This document shows, one piece after another, positions 21,153 through 32,327 of a stretch of 40,477 nucleotides of DNA. The stretch's first letter is position 1, and each line of letters begins with the position of its first letter. Made by a program: the position numbers and the translations under genes. This stretch comes from Chara braunii (lineage: Eukaryota; Streptophyta; Charophyceae; Charales; Characeae): positions 1,312,570 to 1,353,046 of the forward strand of contig BFEA01000351.1 of the NCBI GenBank assembly GCA_003427395.1. Direction: 5' to 3'. A model generated the notes under the pieces. That model was not told the origin of the DNA and made no database searches. It saw only the letters and a list, made by a program, of their open reading frames with translations.

Positions 21153-21894
21153 GAAAAGTACCAAGGAAGGCAGCAAAAGTAAAGGCTAGAAACAGAATGA
21201 GGGGTTAGCCATCTGCGGAAGATAGTGGTCGGAGTCCTATTCTACCTGAGAATACGACAGGAAGGGACTAGGAAGGTCACTACCGCTAAGGACGCTGAGG
21301 GTATCCAAAAGTCGAGGAGGCAAAAGGACCACCATCGAAAGGAGAACCGTCAACCCTGGTTACCACCTTAGAACCGAGGCACGACAGTGACAAAATGCCG
21401 AACCTCGATAGCGAGCCTTCCGGCAGAGGGAAAGGTAAGTGACACCCCGCTGAGCGAGAAAAACTTGACAAGTCGTCACGGCCGATATGAGACGGAAAAT
21501 ATGGGAATGGCAAAAATGGGGAGGACCTTACGACCTGGGAACCGGGAAAGCTGTGAACGACCGGCCGTTTCGCAAAAAAAAATTTCCATGTGCAGGATTA
21601 GGAAAGAATAGCGTCAGAAGAAGAGGCTGGGAACCTGCGGAGCAAGGGGAGTCAGGGCACGGAAAGAGGCGCGGAACGGAACGAAGGGTCAGTAAGGGAT
21701 CGAGAGTCAGCAAATCCGGAGGGAACCAAGGAAGACGGAAAGGATCTCTCGACAGGGGAAAATTTGGAAAAATTTGGGGGAAGCAAACAGGGATCCCAGG
21801 AGAATACGGAAGGGAGGGACAAGGAAAGGTCGAGTCCGCGAAACTCCGATGAAACATATCCAAGAGAGTGAAACTTTCAGAAGCATGACGTAAG
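21153..21894 (+). other. Region between D' and recognisable gag; possible broken gag N-terminus
   Basis: Several short + strand frames (for example 21,487-21,852) are rich in Lys, Arg and Gly, like the disordered N-terminus of a gag, but no domain can be named. The frame at 21,487 starts 334 nt after D', and a comparable short frame lies about 300 nt after D in element 1. A 279-codon frame on the - strand here (21,528-22,367) has the low-complexity Ser/Pro/Phe composition of an antisense shadow. Confidence 0.3.
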
Positions 21895-23171
21895 TTGGCA
21901 GAAATAGAAAAACGAACCGCGGAGTATAAGGCAAAACTTGTTGAGGAAATGATGGCTGGGAATGAAAGGGACCTTCCGGGGGAGGAGCTACGAGAGGAGC
22001 ACAGGACCAGCCAGGGCGAAATCGGGCACGGAGGGAAGGATAGTAGCCACAGGAGGACGCCGAGCAAGAAAGGGAAGGAGAAAGGGGACTCCCCGGGCAT
22101 AGAAGCGGAAAAAACTACGAACCCCCCTGCTATAGATAGAGGTGCTAGCCGCATGCCTGCCGCCCCGAAAATAACGAAGGGGTGCGACGGACTTTGGAGT
22201 CTCAGAGAAAGGGCGTTAGGATGGTTCGATCCGGAAGGAACAACAAGAACCGGAGAGAAGCAAAAGGATAGTAAGGAAGGAGAGGGGACCAGTACGGCTG
22301 GCGAAACAGGTAGTTCCGAGGGAGGTCTCAAGAAAATAGTATCCACCCTCACCCGGGCATTGAACAAAAATCAGGGGTACCTCGGGGATGCCAAGAGGAA
22401 ACTCACCTTCGATGGGGCGAACATTGCGGAATTCCTAATAGACTACGAGAACCTAGCAGCCTTGTTGAAATAGAGTGAGGAGGAAAGATTGACCATTTAG
22501 GGCAGCATGTGTCACTGAGCCTAGGAAGAGATATAATGGCCATCGTCGCCGCCAGCGAATCCTGGAAAGCGACCCGAAATGAGATGATGAGAAAATACCT
22601 AAAGGCGGAGAAAATGGCAACAGAAGCTGAATTGGCAACCGTTCAGAGGAAGAACTATGCAACTTACAACGACTTCCTGAGGGCATTTACTCTAGTGGCA
22701 TTACGGATTCCCAGGGTAACAGATCGGATCATGAGCAAGTACTTCCTTAGGCAATTCTCCGAGTTCGACAAGGATAAGATCTTGTCGGCCTACCAACAGA
22801 CCAACAAGTTTGAGTACACGAGGGACGTTGACTTTAACACGGTGACAGACCTCGCAGAGAAGACGGTAGTAACTGAGACGTTAGCCTTGCTTAAGGAAGG
22901 AGAAGTCATAGACCTGACCGGAAAGACGGGAGACAAGGTGAAGAAGGGGATTGAAAACCTGCACGAACGAGTGCACGGAGTCGATAATAAGATAAAAAGG
23001 GTGGAAAATGCATTATTGGTAGTGCAGGCACAAGTATCACGACCCGCCCTCCCGCCCCAAGAGGCCGTAGTTCCGGCAGCAGTAGCCCACTAAGGATACG
23101 GCAGGAAAGATCCAGCCAATGACCAGTGCAGATATTGCACGATGGTTGGACACTTTGTGCGAGCCTGCCCA
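21895..23171 (+). pseudogene. gag: gag: capsid and zinc knuckle region, broken
   Basis: The first part (21,895-22,473) has a long charged disordered stretch and then FDGANIAEFLIDYENLAALL, a typical start of a gypsy-type capsid domain. A stop and a one-base shift near 22,470-22,505 lead to the frame from 22,509, with SESWKATRNEMMRKYLKAE, YATYNDFLRAFTLVALRIP and KYFLRQFSEFDKDKIL. After a TAA at 23,091 comes a CCHC knuckle at 23,127-23,168 (CRYCTMVGHFVRAC, spacing 2-4-4), then another TAA at 23,172. Both TAAs are consistent with CAA codons changed by C-to-T. The product would assemble the virus-like particle and bind RNA; here it cannot be made. Confidence 0.85.
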
Positions 23172-23172
23172 T

Positions 23173-24767
23173 AACTCAACCACGATATTGTGAGGCAGAG
23201 ATGTAGCAGGTCCCTTGAAGGCGAAATTTTCGGACCCCGGGGGGAGCGAATAAACTGGAATTCGCCAGGCGGAATGCGGTGCGCCGTTATCATCGTGAAT
23301 AATTTGGATATAGCCACTGTAGAAGTCCAGCCTGTAGCCGACATTGTTTGGGACCAAAAACTTATCCAAGATACGGTAATGGAGGAGGTTGCAGGAAGCA
23401 GTGCAAATCAAGGTGAGCCCGGGACTGGGGAACCGGAGAAAGTTTACAGAAAAACGAGAGAGGAAGAGCCGACAGACAAAGCCACGGCAGCGAAGAAGAA
23501 ATTCAGGTACCAGATCCCGATCTTGACCATGCCAAAAATCAATGACACCCTGAGCAAATTTTTGGGTACCATGGTGTCTGTATCTTTTCAAACCATGTTG
23601 CAAGCAAGCCCAAGACTATTCAAAGGACTTAGCCAACTGTTAACTCGCAGGCGCATACAGGTGGAAGAGGTCTTGGAACCGCAGGAAGAGAAGGAGGCTG
23701 AGGCGCCACAAGGGGTCGCCAACCTCCAAAGGATTCCAGGAGACTTGGAGGACCTGGAAAAAATATTTGCAGACATCCGCTTAAACCTGCCAGACCAAGA
23801 AGGTGGCGAAGTAATGAGGGCACCGCCTGGAACGAAGCTCAGCTTCCATGCACTGCCCGTAAGAAAGTTGAAAGTCCAGATTGGGACCCATCATACTTAC
23901 GCACTAGTAGACGGGGGTGAGGAAATCACTCTCATAAGAAGAGACTTTGCAACGATCACGGGTTGTACCGTAAATAAGGAGGTAACAGGGAGCATCCGAG
24001 AAGCCGGCGGATAAATTTCGTTCACTGGGTACGTCATTAAATGCGCGGTCAAGGCTGGGTTCAGGGAGTCGATCTGGTCATTTCAGCGGATGACCGTAAT
24101 GGAAGAAATGGACCACGACATAATCCTCGGGAGACCATGGTGCGCCAACATGGAAATGATAGGCATGCACTTGCACGATGGCACGTACATGGTAGACATA
24201 AAGGACCCAGTGACCGGCCGGGGAGAGCTTCTCCGACTCCTCGGGACCGGAGGAGATCCTCCGAAGGGAAAATTGGCAACTTGGTCACCAATGTTCGAGG
24301 ATAGTGCGGGAAAAGGGGCATTCGCCCGAATGGAGGGTGTGAGAGAAAGCGTGGAAATCATGATTGAGGAAGCTTTTAGCAGAAAGGAATGGATTAAGAT
24401 GGGTCTGCCTCTGAAGAAAAGGAGGCAAGAAGACGAAGTCTTAGGAGTCATGGTGGATGAGAAGGAGCCGGAAGTCGAACTTGGGGCCAGTTTGCCCAAA
24501 CCGAAGGAATGGCGAAAGAAAACGCCGGAGGTAGCGCTCGAAATTCCGGACCTGTTACAACTCGTCAAGGCTATCAGGTACCACAAAGTAGAGGTGGACC
24601 CGACAACACTTGCCAAATTTGAGGATGAGGTTCGAAAGGGCCACTGTTTGAACGGGAAGGTAGTCAGCATCCAACCCCGCGTCGTGGAAATAGCGAAGCC
24701 GGGTCCGACCGTTCATTTTTTAGAAGAACGATCCCGGAAGGAAGTGTTCGGAAATATAAACCAGTAG
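23173..24767 (+). pseudogene. pol: gag-pol linker and aspartic protease region, broken
   Basis: This continues in the same frame as gag (22,509 onward). The linker includes YQIPILTMPKINDTLSKFLG and SFQTMLQASPRLFKGL, a stretch common between gag knuckle and protease in gypsy elements. The retropepsin region lies near 23,840-24,240: LKVQIGTHHTYALVDGGEEITLI, with Asp present but D-S/T-G changed to DGG, followed by TAA at 24,012 and then MDHDIILGRPW, the usual flap-distal ILG motif. The frame ends at 24,765 with a frameshift into RT near 24,750. The protease would cut the polyprotein. Confidence 0.78.
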
Positions 24768-26277
24768 GAAAGAAAGCTAAGCCGGTTTCGATCCTAGTGG
24801 GGACGTCAAAGGAGGAGGCTATGGAGAAAGAGGAAAAAATTTTGAAGGCAATAAGGGAGAGACAAGCGACGGAAGGGCATCGGATACCCGACGAGGTAGC
24901 AGACACCATGAAAATAGGGATAAATGGGTTCCTAACGGAGGAAGAAACCCGACTCATAAAAAGGACATGCCAAAAATTTCACTTGGCGTTTGCCTTTAAT
25001 GATCATCAGAAAGGACGATTGGATGCAAAGCTAATTTCCCCCGTTAGGATCCACACGGTGGAGCATGAATGCTGGAACGACAAAGGGCCTGCCTACGAGT
25101 TCGGAATAGCAGCAGAGGTCACAAAATTACTCAGTGTTAAGATAGATTCATTTGTGGCGGAACCCATTGCGTCCCCTTACGCGAACAAGTGGTTTGTTTT
25201 TTGGAAACCTAACAAGATACTCAGGTCGATCCAAGACTTACAAAAACTGAACGCGATCACAATCCGAGATGCGGGATCGCTTCCGCATGCCGACCTGCTG
25301 GCAGAATCTCACGCTGGCCGAAGCATTTACTCCCTGATAGACCTGTATTCAGGATATGACTTGTTGCCACTAGATGTCAGGGATGGACCGTATACCGCTA
25401 TGCACACCCCTGTAGGGCAGTTGCAGATGCAGGTAACGCCTATGGGCTTTACAAACGCCTTGGCAGAAGCACAAAGGATGATGTTTGCGGTAGTTGGGGA
25501 CATGTTCTCAGAAAAATGCGAACTGTATATATATGACAATCGTATAAAAGGCGCTTAGAACAAGGATGATACGGAGGTCCAACCGAGGGTTCGAAGATTC
25601 GTCTGGGATCACCTACAGGACATCAAGGATTTACTCCATCGTTTCCTAGCATATAATATCACCACTAGTGGACCAAAGAGCATCCTGGCAATCCCAGAGG
25701 TGACCAAACTAGGGTTTCGCTGCGGGGCCTATGGAAGGAAGCCTGACCCGACGAAAACGGATAAGATCTCTCAATGGCCAACACCCTTGCGCACCACGAC
25801 GGAGGTACGAGCCTTCCTGGGAGTGGTTGGGTTCTGACGGATCTTTATCAAAAGTTTTGCCAAGATAGTCGAGCCTATCCGCACGATGATTAGAGAAGAA
25901 GGAACTATGGAATGGACCGAGGGAAGGGAGGCAGCAATCCGGACCCTCAAGGATATACTGACTTCCGACCAAGTCACCTTGGCAGCACCCTGCTTCAACG
26001 ACGAAGTAAAACGACCGTTTATTCTGGAGACGGGCGGAGGACCTTTGGCAGTAGGACGTGTTTTAATACAGAAAGACGAGGAGGGCAAAAAAAGGCCAAT
26101 TAGGTTCGAAAGTAGAACCTTGAACTCAGCAGAACGGCGGTACTCCCAATTCAAAAAGGAGGTTTTAGCCGTCCTACATGGCCTCAAGACCTTTCAAGCG
26201 TACCTATTCGGAAGGCGGTTTATCCTGAGGATCGATCCGATCAACGTCGCGAGAGCATTAAGCACTATAAACCTATA
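24750..26277 (+). pseudogene. pol: Reverse transcriptase and RNase H, broken
   Basis: One frame with two stops (25,556 TAG; 25,837 TGA). RT motifs: HTVEHECWNDKGPAYEFG, FVAEPIASPYANKWFVFWKP, RSIQDLQKLNAITIRD, YSLIDLYSGYD, and TPMGFTNALAEAQRMM. The catalytic box reads YIYDN at 25,526-25,540, so the first Asp of the usual IDD is Tyr. After the connection domain (WPTPLRTTTEVRAFLGVVGF) comes RNase H (26,020-26,270) with FILETGGGPLAVG, where the first catalytic Asp (TDGG) is Gly, and ERRYSQFKKEVLAVLHGLKTF, where the conserved Glu is kept. Order RT-RH before integrase marks Ty3/gypsy. Confidence 0.9.
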
Positions 26278-27876
26278 GATCCGACTGTTGGGAGGTGGAT
26301 AGGCTTTATCTGGCAATTCGATTACAAGATCGAGCGAATTGCGGGGCTCCGGAACAAGGCAGACGGGCTAAGTCGGGTCTGCATTACACCGGAAGAGGTA
26401 GAGGATGCGAAACCAATCGACACCTTCTTGGAATACGAGGAAGGAACCCTCGCCGTGGACAACGAGATGACGAGTCTCGCATTCACGCCAGAAGAATTGT
26501 TGAGTCAGACTTTGGAAAGAGGTGCGTCTGCCATAGTTGCGGAGCTCAGGGAAGGTTCAGTCACCTCAGCGAGGCGTAGGGATGAAAATGATTCGTGAGG
26601 GGCAACAGTGGGGCCGAAAGAGGAGTTGGTGGTAATGGTCGTTGAAGGGGGTCGGGACGCCGTGATGTTTCTAGTAGAATCGTGGGCGCAAAGGGAGCTG
26701 CAATATTTAGTGAATCAGGCTTAGGAAAAGCGAGAGGCCTTAAGGCAAGAGGAAGCTGAAAAGTATGTCTTGAGGAGCGGTCACCTGTTTAACAGGGAGG
26801 AAGGGATGACACATAGGCGGGTCGTGTGCGGAAGATTTAGACAACTGCATGTAATACAAGCAATGCATGATGGACTGGCCGGGGGACATCGATCGTCGAA
26901 AGGGACTCTTGCCAAAATCGCGCCGCTTTATTTTTGGCCAGGCATGGCTGGTATGGTGGCCACTTATTGCCAAACGTGCTTGATTTACCAAGAAAGGAGC
27001 TCCGCGCGTGTCTTTGAACCTCCTAGACCTACTCGGGTGTTGGAACCAGGGCATCTGGTCCATCTCGACCTCGCGGTCATGCATGTATCAACTGACAGAT
27101 ACAAATATATCTTGGGCGCAAGAGATAACCCGAGTGGTTACGTAGAGGCGGTCGGAGTTCGTAAACCAAGAAGTACTAGGCAAACTCAAGATGTTGTGTG
27201 TGCCTATTAAGATCATTGAGCCGTATCACCCGGAAGCCAACGCACCTCTAGAAAGGGGGCACAAGACCTTGAAAAACACAATTGCTAAGCTGGCGGCAGA
27301 CGACCTGGGAATTGGCCCCGGTACCTTAAGCAGGCAGTCTTCTCGGAGAACATGACGCCAAAAAGGATGATGGGATGCATTCCAACAGAACTCTTGTATG
27401 GGAGGGAGATTGATTTCTCAGTGAAAGCATCGGTACCCACCTGGAATAGGCTAGACGGCGACCCGCATATGTCCACAGAGGAACTAATTGAGGCACGATG
27501 TCAACAAGTCCTTAGAAATGAGGAGGCTTTGGAGGATGTTGCTAAGCGAGTGATGGACAACCGAATGAGGGACAAAGCCACATGGGATCAGATCAAAAAT
27601 ATCCGGAAAGAGTCACTCCAAGTGGGGGAAATGGTACTGGTTAGGAACTCGACACTTGAAAGCACATGGTCTGGGCAGCTGGGAAAGAGATTGAAAGGTC
27701 CCTACCGGGTCGCTAAGCGAGTGGGGTTGAATAGCTTCGAGCTTGAAGATATTGATGGTACTGGATTAAAAGGGTCATTCCCGGGTCAAAGATTCGTCAG
27801 GTTCCTAAGCCGGGACCCAGTGGAACAATGGTTGCAGGAAGCTCGGGATAAAGAAACAGGGAAATTGGCAACTTGA
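26278..27876 (+). pseudogene. pol: Integrase with RNase H tail, broken and internally deleted
   Basis: After a shift at about 26,275 the frame gives GLRNKADGLSR, the usual end of gypsy RNase H. Stops follow near 26,596 and 26,722. The zinc domain spans about 26,840-27,000 (HDGLAGGHR ... CQTCLIYQ), with the last Cys of CLxC changed to Tyr. The core shows HLDLAVM (first catalytic Asp) and ARDNPSGYVEAV; then the sequence jumps at 27,152-27,157 to EFVNQEVLGKL in another frame, losing about 35-40 residues that normally hold the second Asp. The catalytic Glu is in HPEANAPLERGHKTL. A further shift near 27,310 leads to the 27,352-27,876 frame, with ELLYGREIDF and a GPY/F-type C-terminal domain (RLKGPYRVAKRVGLNSFELED). 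It cannot be active. Confidence 0.9.
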
Positions 27877-28296
27877 GAAGTAGGCAGCAGTCACATCTGG
27901 ACCGTAATCCTGTACCTCCCCTATGCGGAAATGATCATGACTGCGAGGTTTTTGTTTCCTTTCCTTTTTCTGGGGCAGGGGTAACTGCTTGGGCTGAGTG
28001 CGGATGGGGTTGGGAGCCTGCGGCAATGTATCATAGTTTTTGTGGGGTAATGGTGGGAGTGTTTATATGGGGTATCTATGTGCTGGGGCAATGTACCATA
28101 GTTTTTGTGGGATGATGCGAGCATCCGCCTACGATATTACTGTAAGAGGACTACCAATCATATGGGGTTGAACAAGGGTTTTGGGGAGTAAGCCTATAAA
28201 TTCGCAATGGGAGTGGGAAGGAATGTGCGCATTTGGGGGTTGTTGTGGGTGTTTTTTTTTTGTATGTGCATAGGGCCAGGGGAAAAGAAATCAGTA
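27877..28296. other. Spacer after integrase with a short repeat
   Basis: No gene is seen. A phrase of about 20 bp (ATGTATCATAGTTTTTGTGGG) at 28,025 recurs with one change at 28,091. The rest is GT/T-rich on the + strand. Confidence 0.45.
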
Positions 28297-29102
28297 GAAA
28301 AAGACAAAAATAGAGTTCGGTAACGAAAACGACAACAATTTCATCAACAGGTCCAGCGAGGAACAAGGAACAAGACCAACCGGGGAGCCAAGCACCAAAA
28401 AGAGAAAGTTGTATGTGGGGTTTGATTTCAACTTGGGTTTAGGCAGGGGGGGAAGAAAACAGAAGACTAGGGGGCCCTCGCCTCTCAGAGAAGGGAAAGG
28501 GATATATGTCTCGTATGCGAGTGAGAGCTGTGAGCGAAACACGAGCCCAGTAAAAGGCAAGAATCGGATAAGGAAAAGAGTCAAGACCTTACCGGGAAGG
28601 ACGCGGAAAGCAGTGAACATCATGAATGACACAATGACGTATGCGATGAACGACCATACACCCACATGCCAGAGGAACGTGAGGAAGGTGTAGCCCCATT
28701 CGAGATAGCAGCAGCAACGAGAATGAGGAAGAACCCAGAGAAGTCATAGACATCAGCAGTAGGGAGGAGGCTGAGGAAGTCACAAAGCCGACAGAGGAAG
28801 TACGGGCGAGGGATGAGGATCCGGATGACGACAATGACAAGTGGATACGTGAGTTTGGGCTAACCTATAACCACTGGTTTGACCAGTGGACTAGTATCAT
28901 GCGGCATGATTGGATGTTGAAAGCAGAGGAAAAACTGAGCAGGGGGGAAGGGATAACGCTAACAACCTTCCTCACGGAAGGGGCACTCGTTGATTTGCAG
29001 AGGACGAAGAGAAGGATTCAAAAAGAACTGGATGCTCGGGCAATGCAGGCTCCACACAAGGCGGCTGAGCAACAAGGGGGCAGTGGACGCAAGAGGGAAT
29101 AA
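28297..29102 (+). pseudogene. Extra ORF downstream of pol, frameshifted; NLS-like motif, then acidic stretch
   Basis: Two open frames appear to be one gene with a shift near 28,685. The first (open from about 28,297; no clear ATG) has TKKRKLYVGFDFNLGLGRGG, where KKRKL resembles a classical nuclear localisation signal, then a basic stretch KGKNRIRKRVKTLPGRTRK, ending at a TAG at 28,691. The second has SSSNENEEEPREVIDISS and DPDDDNDKW (acidic), then WIREFGLTYNHWFDQW, and a helical tail (VDLQRTKRRIQKELDARA) with a stop at 29,100. Together about 265 codons. No family is recognised. Being 3' of integrase, it could be an extra accessory gene of this lineage. Confidence 0.5.
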
Positions 29103-29204
29103 CCATAGCAAAGCAAAAAGAGGAAGGGATACCTAGGACAAATAAGGGTATGGCGTTGATTTTGCATTGGAAGTTCTAAAAATAGACTACACTGGGACTG
29201 CTCT

Positions 29205-29570
29205 CTCTGATCTAGAAATGGCTAAGGATTGAATAACTAGTGCTACTTCGTATGAGTACTTGCTCCTTCAAAAAACTTGAGGATCGACGAGCTTGAGACT
29301 AGAACTGTGAAGGGCCGACTTTGTTTAGGGAAAGCAAGAAGGGGAAATGGGTACTTAGATGAGACAAGACTGTGGTATTATTCTTGCATTTAGAGGGAAC
29401 TGCAACATGACTACTCTTTGAACTGAAAGACGAGTAAGGCTTGGGTAACTAGTGCCACTTCGCATAAGTACTTGCTTCTTCGGAAAACTTCAGGATCGAT
29501 GAGTTTGAGATAAGAGTTGTAAAAGGTTGACTCTGTTTTGGGAAAGCAAAAGGGGAGGGGATTGTCAAGA
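29205..29570. repeat. Two-copy direct duplication, about 140 bp each, offset about 225 bp
   Basis: 29,205-29,345 and 29,430-29,570 share GGATTGAATAACTAGTGC / GCTTGGGTAACTAGTGC, GAGTACTTGCT / AAGTACTTGCT, AGGATCGACGAG / AGGATCGATGAG and GGGAAAGCAA, with moderate divergence. Confidence 0.7.
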
Positions 29571-30004
29571 TTGAAGAAATCTATGGCAAAAATGGTTTGT
29601 ACAGAAAATGTGATTGGCCCTCGGTCGGATGAGTTATGGCATGAGTCTCTGAGAGAGGTTAGGGGACCTATGGGTAAAGAGGCATGAAGAATCCTCTTCC
29701 CTAGGAGCCTAATCCAACCAGTTGTAAACAAGTCCAGAGCAGCAAGAGGCATGAGAGGTCAGAAAGAGAGAAAACGGTGATGGTGCACACCCCCTTCGCA
29801 ATGGTTGAACGTCCGGGTGGGCTAGTGCTATTTGGGGTCGTGAGCCCCAACTTGAGCACTAGACGCTACGTCGGATGTATGCATAGATAAGTGAATGATG
29901 TCGACAAAGGACAAAGGAAAAAACATGCATAAAAACTCAAGAAAATGGTCACCTTCTAACCTCCGAGACAGAGATGGGATCCGTGTCCTCGAGGCTCACC
30001 CCCT

Positions 30005-30195
30005 CGGGCGCTAACATTGGAATGGATAAGGACGGCCCTGACAAGGCCGGCAAATTGGAATGGACAAGGATGACCCTAACCAGGTTATCCGATTGGAATA
30101 GACAAGGACAACCCTGACCAGACCGTTCAAATGAGATTGGAAAGAATGACCCTAACCTGGTTGTTCGGAATGGCCCCTGACAAGGGTCATTCTTT
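30005..30195. repeat. Minisatellite of about 38-42 bp, 4-5 copies
   Basis: The phrase ATTGGAATGGACAAGGA with CCCTGACAAGG or CCCTAACCAGG recurs at 30,017, 30,055, 30,093 and 30,135, with degenerate copies at both ends. Confidence 0.75.
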
Positions 30196-31177
30196 GGAAT
30201 TGTTGCTAGGGTCCCCTTGCATGGCTGATTGAGGAAGGATGTGATGGAAGGGTCTGAAGTCTGCATTGAGGCATGACTTGAGGATTGAGAATTGGATTGC
30301 ATACCAGGGGACCCTAGGCCTTGAAAGGGACATGAAAATGACATTGAGAAAGATTTTCTTTTCTTCTAGTCGCTGGCCTCAGCAGGAGGGGGATACTGGT
30401 GCCTTGCACTGCGACCTCAGAACCTCTATCCCTCCGAGGGAAAAGTCTCAGCGTGACCTGGTCCTCATGAGAAAGGGATAAAGGTTAAAGGATCAAGGCA
30501 CATATCCCTTGGATCGGTGCTGGCCGTCCGAAACTAACTCCGACAATGAGCTCTACTCAAGGAGTTCAAACTGCACCTCATGTTGAGAGCCTAAACGTCA
30601 AAGGGTGAGAGAACCCAATGGGCGTGGTGTCATTCTTATTCTAGTATTTTTTGCTCTCTCTAACCACACGTTATACCATAGAGGGGTGGCATGACCGTTT
30701 GGGGCGAACCTCGGCTGCTCGCATTAAGTTGGGCAGCACTGTCCAAGGGGAGGGGCTTGGCGTGGTATCGGGTGGAGTCTGCGTTCACCACGAGGCATTG
30801 ACACCGCCTCGCCGAAGCATTGCAACCGTTCCAGGACTAACCGCGAGGTCTTCGTAACTGCACTCGCAAACTAATAGAGAGCCCCAACTCTCTTGAAAGG
30901 AAGAGGCCGGATCCAGAAAAATTACCACACGGGAGGAACGATTCGCGAGGGAGGCTCTTACAGCTAGCCGAGGCCTTGGGAGGCTTGGACTGGACCTACC
31001 TGCCAGATGTGAGAAGGAACCTCAGTGTTGGTGCTCGTCGCGTAATAGCAAAAGGTCGGACTGAGTGGAAGGATGAGGCGTCACCCGCAGGGGGAGAACT
31101 GGTCACTCTTCCTTCATGAAGCGGATGGGTTTGCTTCCTTGATGGCAGTCAGCGGGCCAAAGGTCTGTGTACCTCCG

Positions 31178-31235
31178 AGTGAGGACCAGTCGTGCAATGG
31201 GGACATCGCATTTTGAGTGGGGGCAAGGTGTACCA
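31178..31235 (+). repeat. Second polypurine-tract-like segment, copy of the pre-LTR sequence
   Basis: GGACCAGTCGTGCAATG, GGACATCGC and GAGTGGGGGCAAGGTGT parallel GGACTGGTGCGCGATG, GGACATCGC and GAGTGGGGGGAATGTGT at 32,286-32,331. What follows here is not an arm start. It may mark an older LTR junction. Confidence 0.55.
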
Positions 31236-31249
31236 TCTACGAAAGAAAA

Positions 31250-31590
31250 AGCATGCAGAAGAGAAACGCTTATATAATTGACTTTTTGCGGGCTTGAGAA
31301 AAGGTCTGGCAAGATGTCCAGAAGAGAAATGCTTGTATAATTGAGTTTGCGCGGGCTTGAGAAAAGGCTAGCAAGAGGTCCAGAAGAGAAATGGATGAGT
31401 AATTGATTTTGCATGGGCTTGAGAAAAGGCCTGGCAAGAGGTCCAGAAGAGAAGTGCTTGTGTAATTGACTTTGTGCAGGCTTGAGAAAAGGCCTGGCAA
31501 GATGTCCAGAAGAGAAAAACATGTGTAATTGACTTTGCATGGGCTTGAGAAAGGTCTGGCAAGATGTCCAAAAGAAAGACGCATACGAAA
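31250..31590. repeat. Minisatellite of about 62-63 bp, 5-6 copies
   Basis: Copies contain CAGAAGAGAAATGC, TGTAATTGACTTTG and GGGCTTGAGAAAAGGC(C)TGGCAAGATGTC. CAGAAGAG starts near 31,256, 31,319, 31,381, 31,444, 31,507 and 31,570. Confidence 0.88.
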
Positions 31591-31964
31591 TGGACTGGGT
31601 GACATGCATGTAAAACTGGTTGAACATGGGTACAAGAAAGGTCAAATAAGGGAGACGTGCATGTGGTAGGAAGGACTAGAGAAAAGTCGGGCAGAATGAC
31701 TTGGAAGAAATGCATGTGAATTTGGCTGAGCTTGAGATTGAGGAAAGGACAACGAGAAACATGGATTGCGCGGGCTGAAAAGCTGAAGTAAACGAGGCAT
31801 TAAGGGTGACGGAAGCCGGAAAGGGGACCTGGTTGACACGAGATGGAAGGGGGAACCAAAAGGGCGCTTGGGATGGCAACGCTCGGGGGAGAAGCAGGGG
31901 CGGCAAGAAGAGGAAAGTTGGAAGAGGCTTGATGTACTACGGGTGAGGAATGAGACGAAAGAGA

Positions 31965-32105
31965 TATGATGCTCTGAGGGTGATGAACGAGACAAAATTT
32001 GATGCTCTAACGGTGATGAACGAGACGAAAGGGGTTTGATGTTCTAGGAGTGATGAACGAGATGAAAAAGATCTGATGTTCTAAGAAGTGATGAATGAGA
32101 CATGA
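31965..32105. repeat. Minisatellite of about 33-37 bp, 4 copies
   Basis: GATGCTCTGAGGGTGATGAA and variants recur at 31,968, 32,001, 32,038 and 32,075, each followed by CGAGAC or CGAGAT. Confidence 0.75.
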
Positions 32106-32315
32106 GATGCCTGAAGGACAAGGAAAACCTGAATCCTATACACCCCTTCCCCGCTCCGAGGATCGAAGACTAAAAGAAACCCGAGAAAGGAACAGAAAAA
32201 GACAAAAAGGACCCTGACAAACTAACTGCTTATCTCACCACACTTCCCCTCCCCCGTCTACTTCTCCAAACTCCCTACTGACTAAGGACTGGTGCGCGAT
32301 GAGGACATCGCGAAT

Positions 32316-32327
32316 GAGTGGGGGGAA
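32316..32327 (+). promoter_or_regulatory. Polypurine tract immediately before the right arm
   Basis: GAGTGGGGGGAA ends one base before TGTGTCGGG. In LTR retrotransposons the tract that primes plus-strand synthesis lies directly against the 3' LTR. This supports the right arm being a genuine 3' LTR for the + strand gag-pol. Confidence 0.72.

Larger units (their letters stand above)
29103..32315. other. Non-coding 3' region between the last ORF and the polypurine tract
   Basis: About 3.2 kb without a supported gene on either strand. It holds a diverged direct duplication (29,205-29,345 and 29,430-29,570), three minisatellites listed separately, and an unassigned GC-rich stretch at 30,480-31,110 that I checked for rRNA or tRNA features without success. 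Long untranslated 3' regions full of tandem repeats are known from Ogre-type gypsy elements. Confidence 0.5.

Noticed and set aside
21528-22367. 279-codon open frame on the - strand opposite gag
   Set aside because: Low-complexity Ser/Pro/Phe composition and position opposite the charged gag N-terminus show it to be an antisense shadow.
30480-31110. Possible rRNA or other structured RNA (GC-rich, non-coding)
   Set aside because: I could not match any conserved rRNA, tRNA or snRNA block, so it is left as unassigned.
31103-31995. Overlapping - strand frames with Ser/Phe/Leu repeats
   Set aside because: They are translations of the 63 bp minisatellite and share no domain or conserved start.
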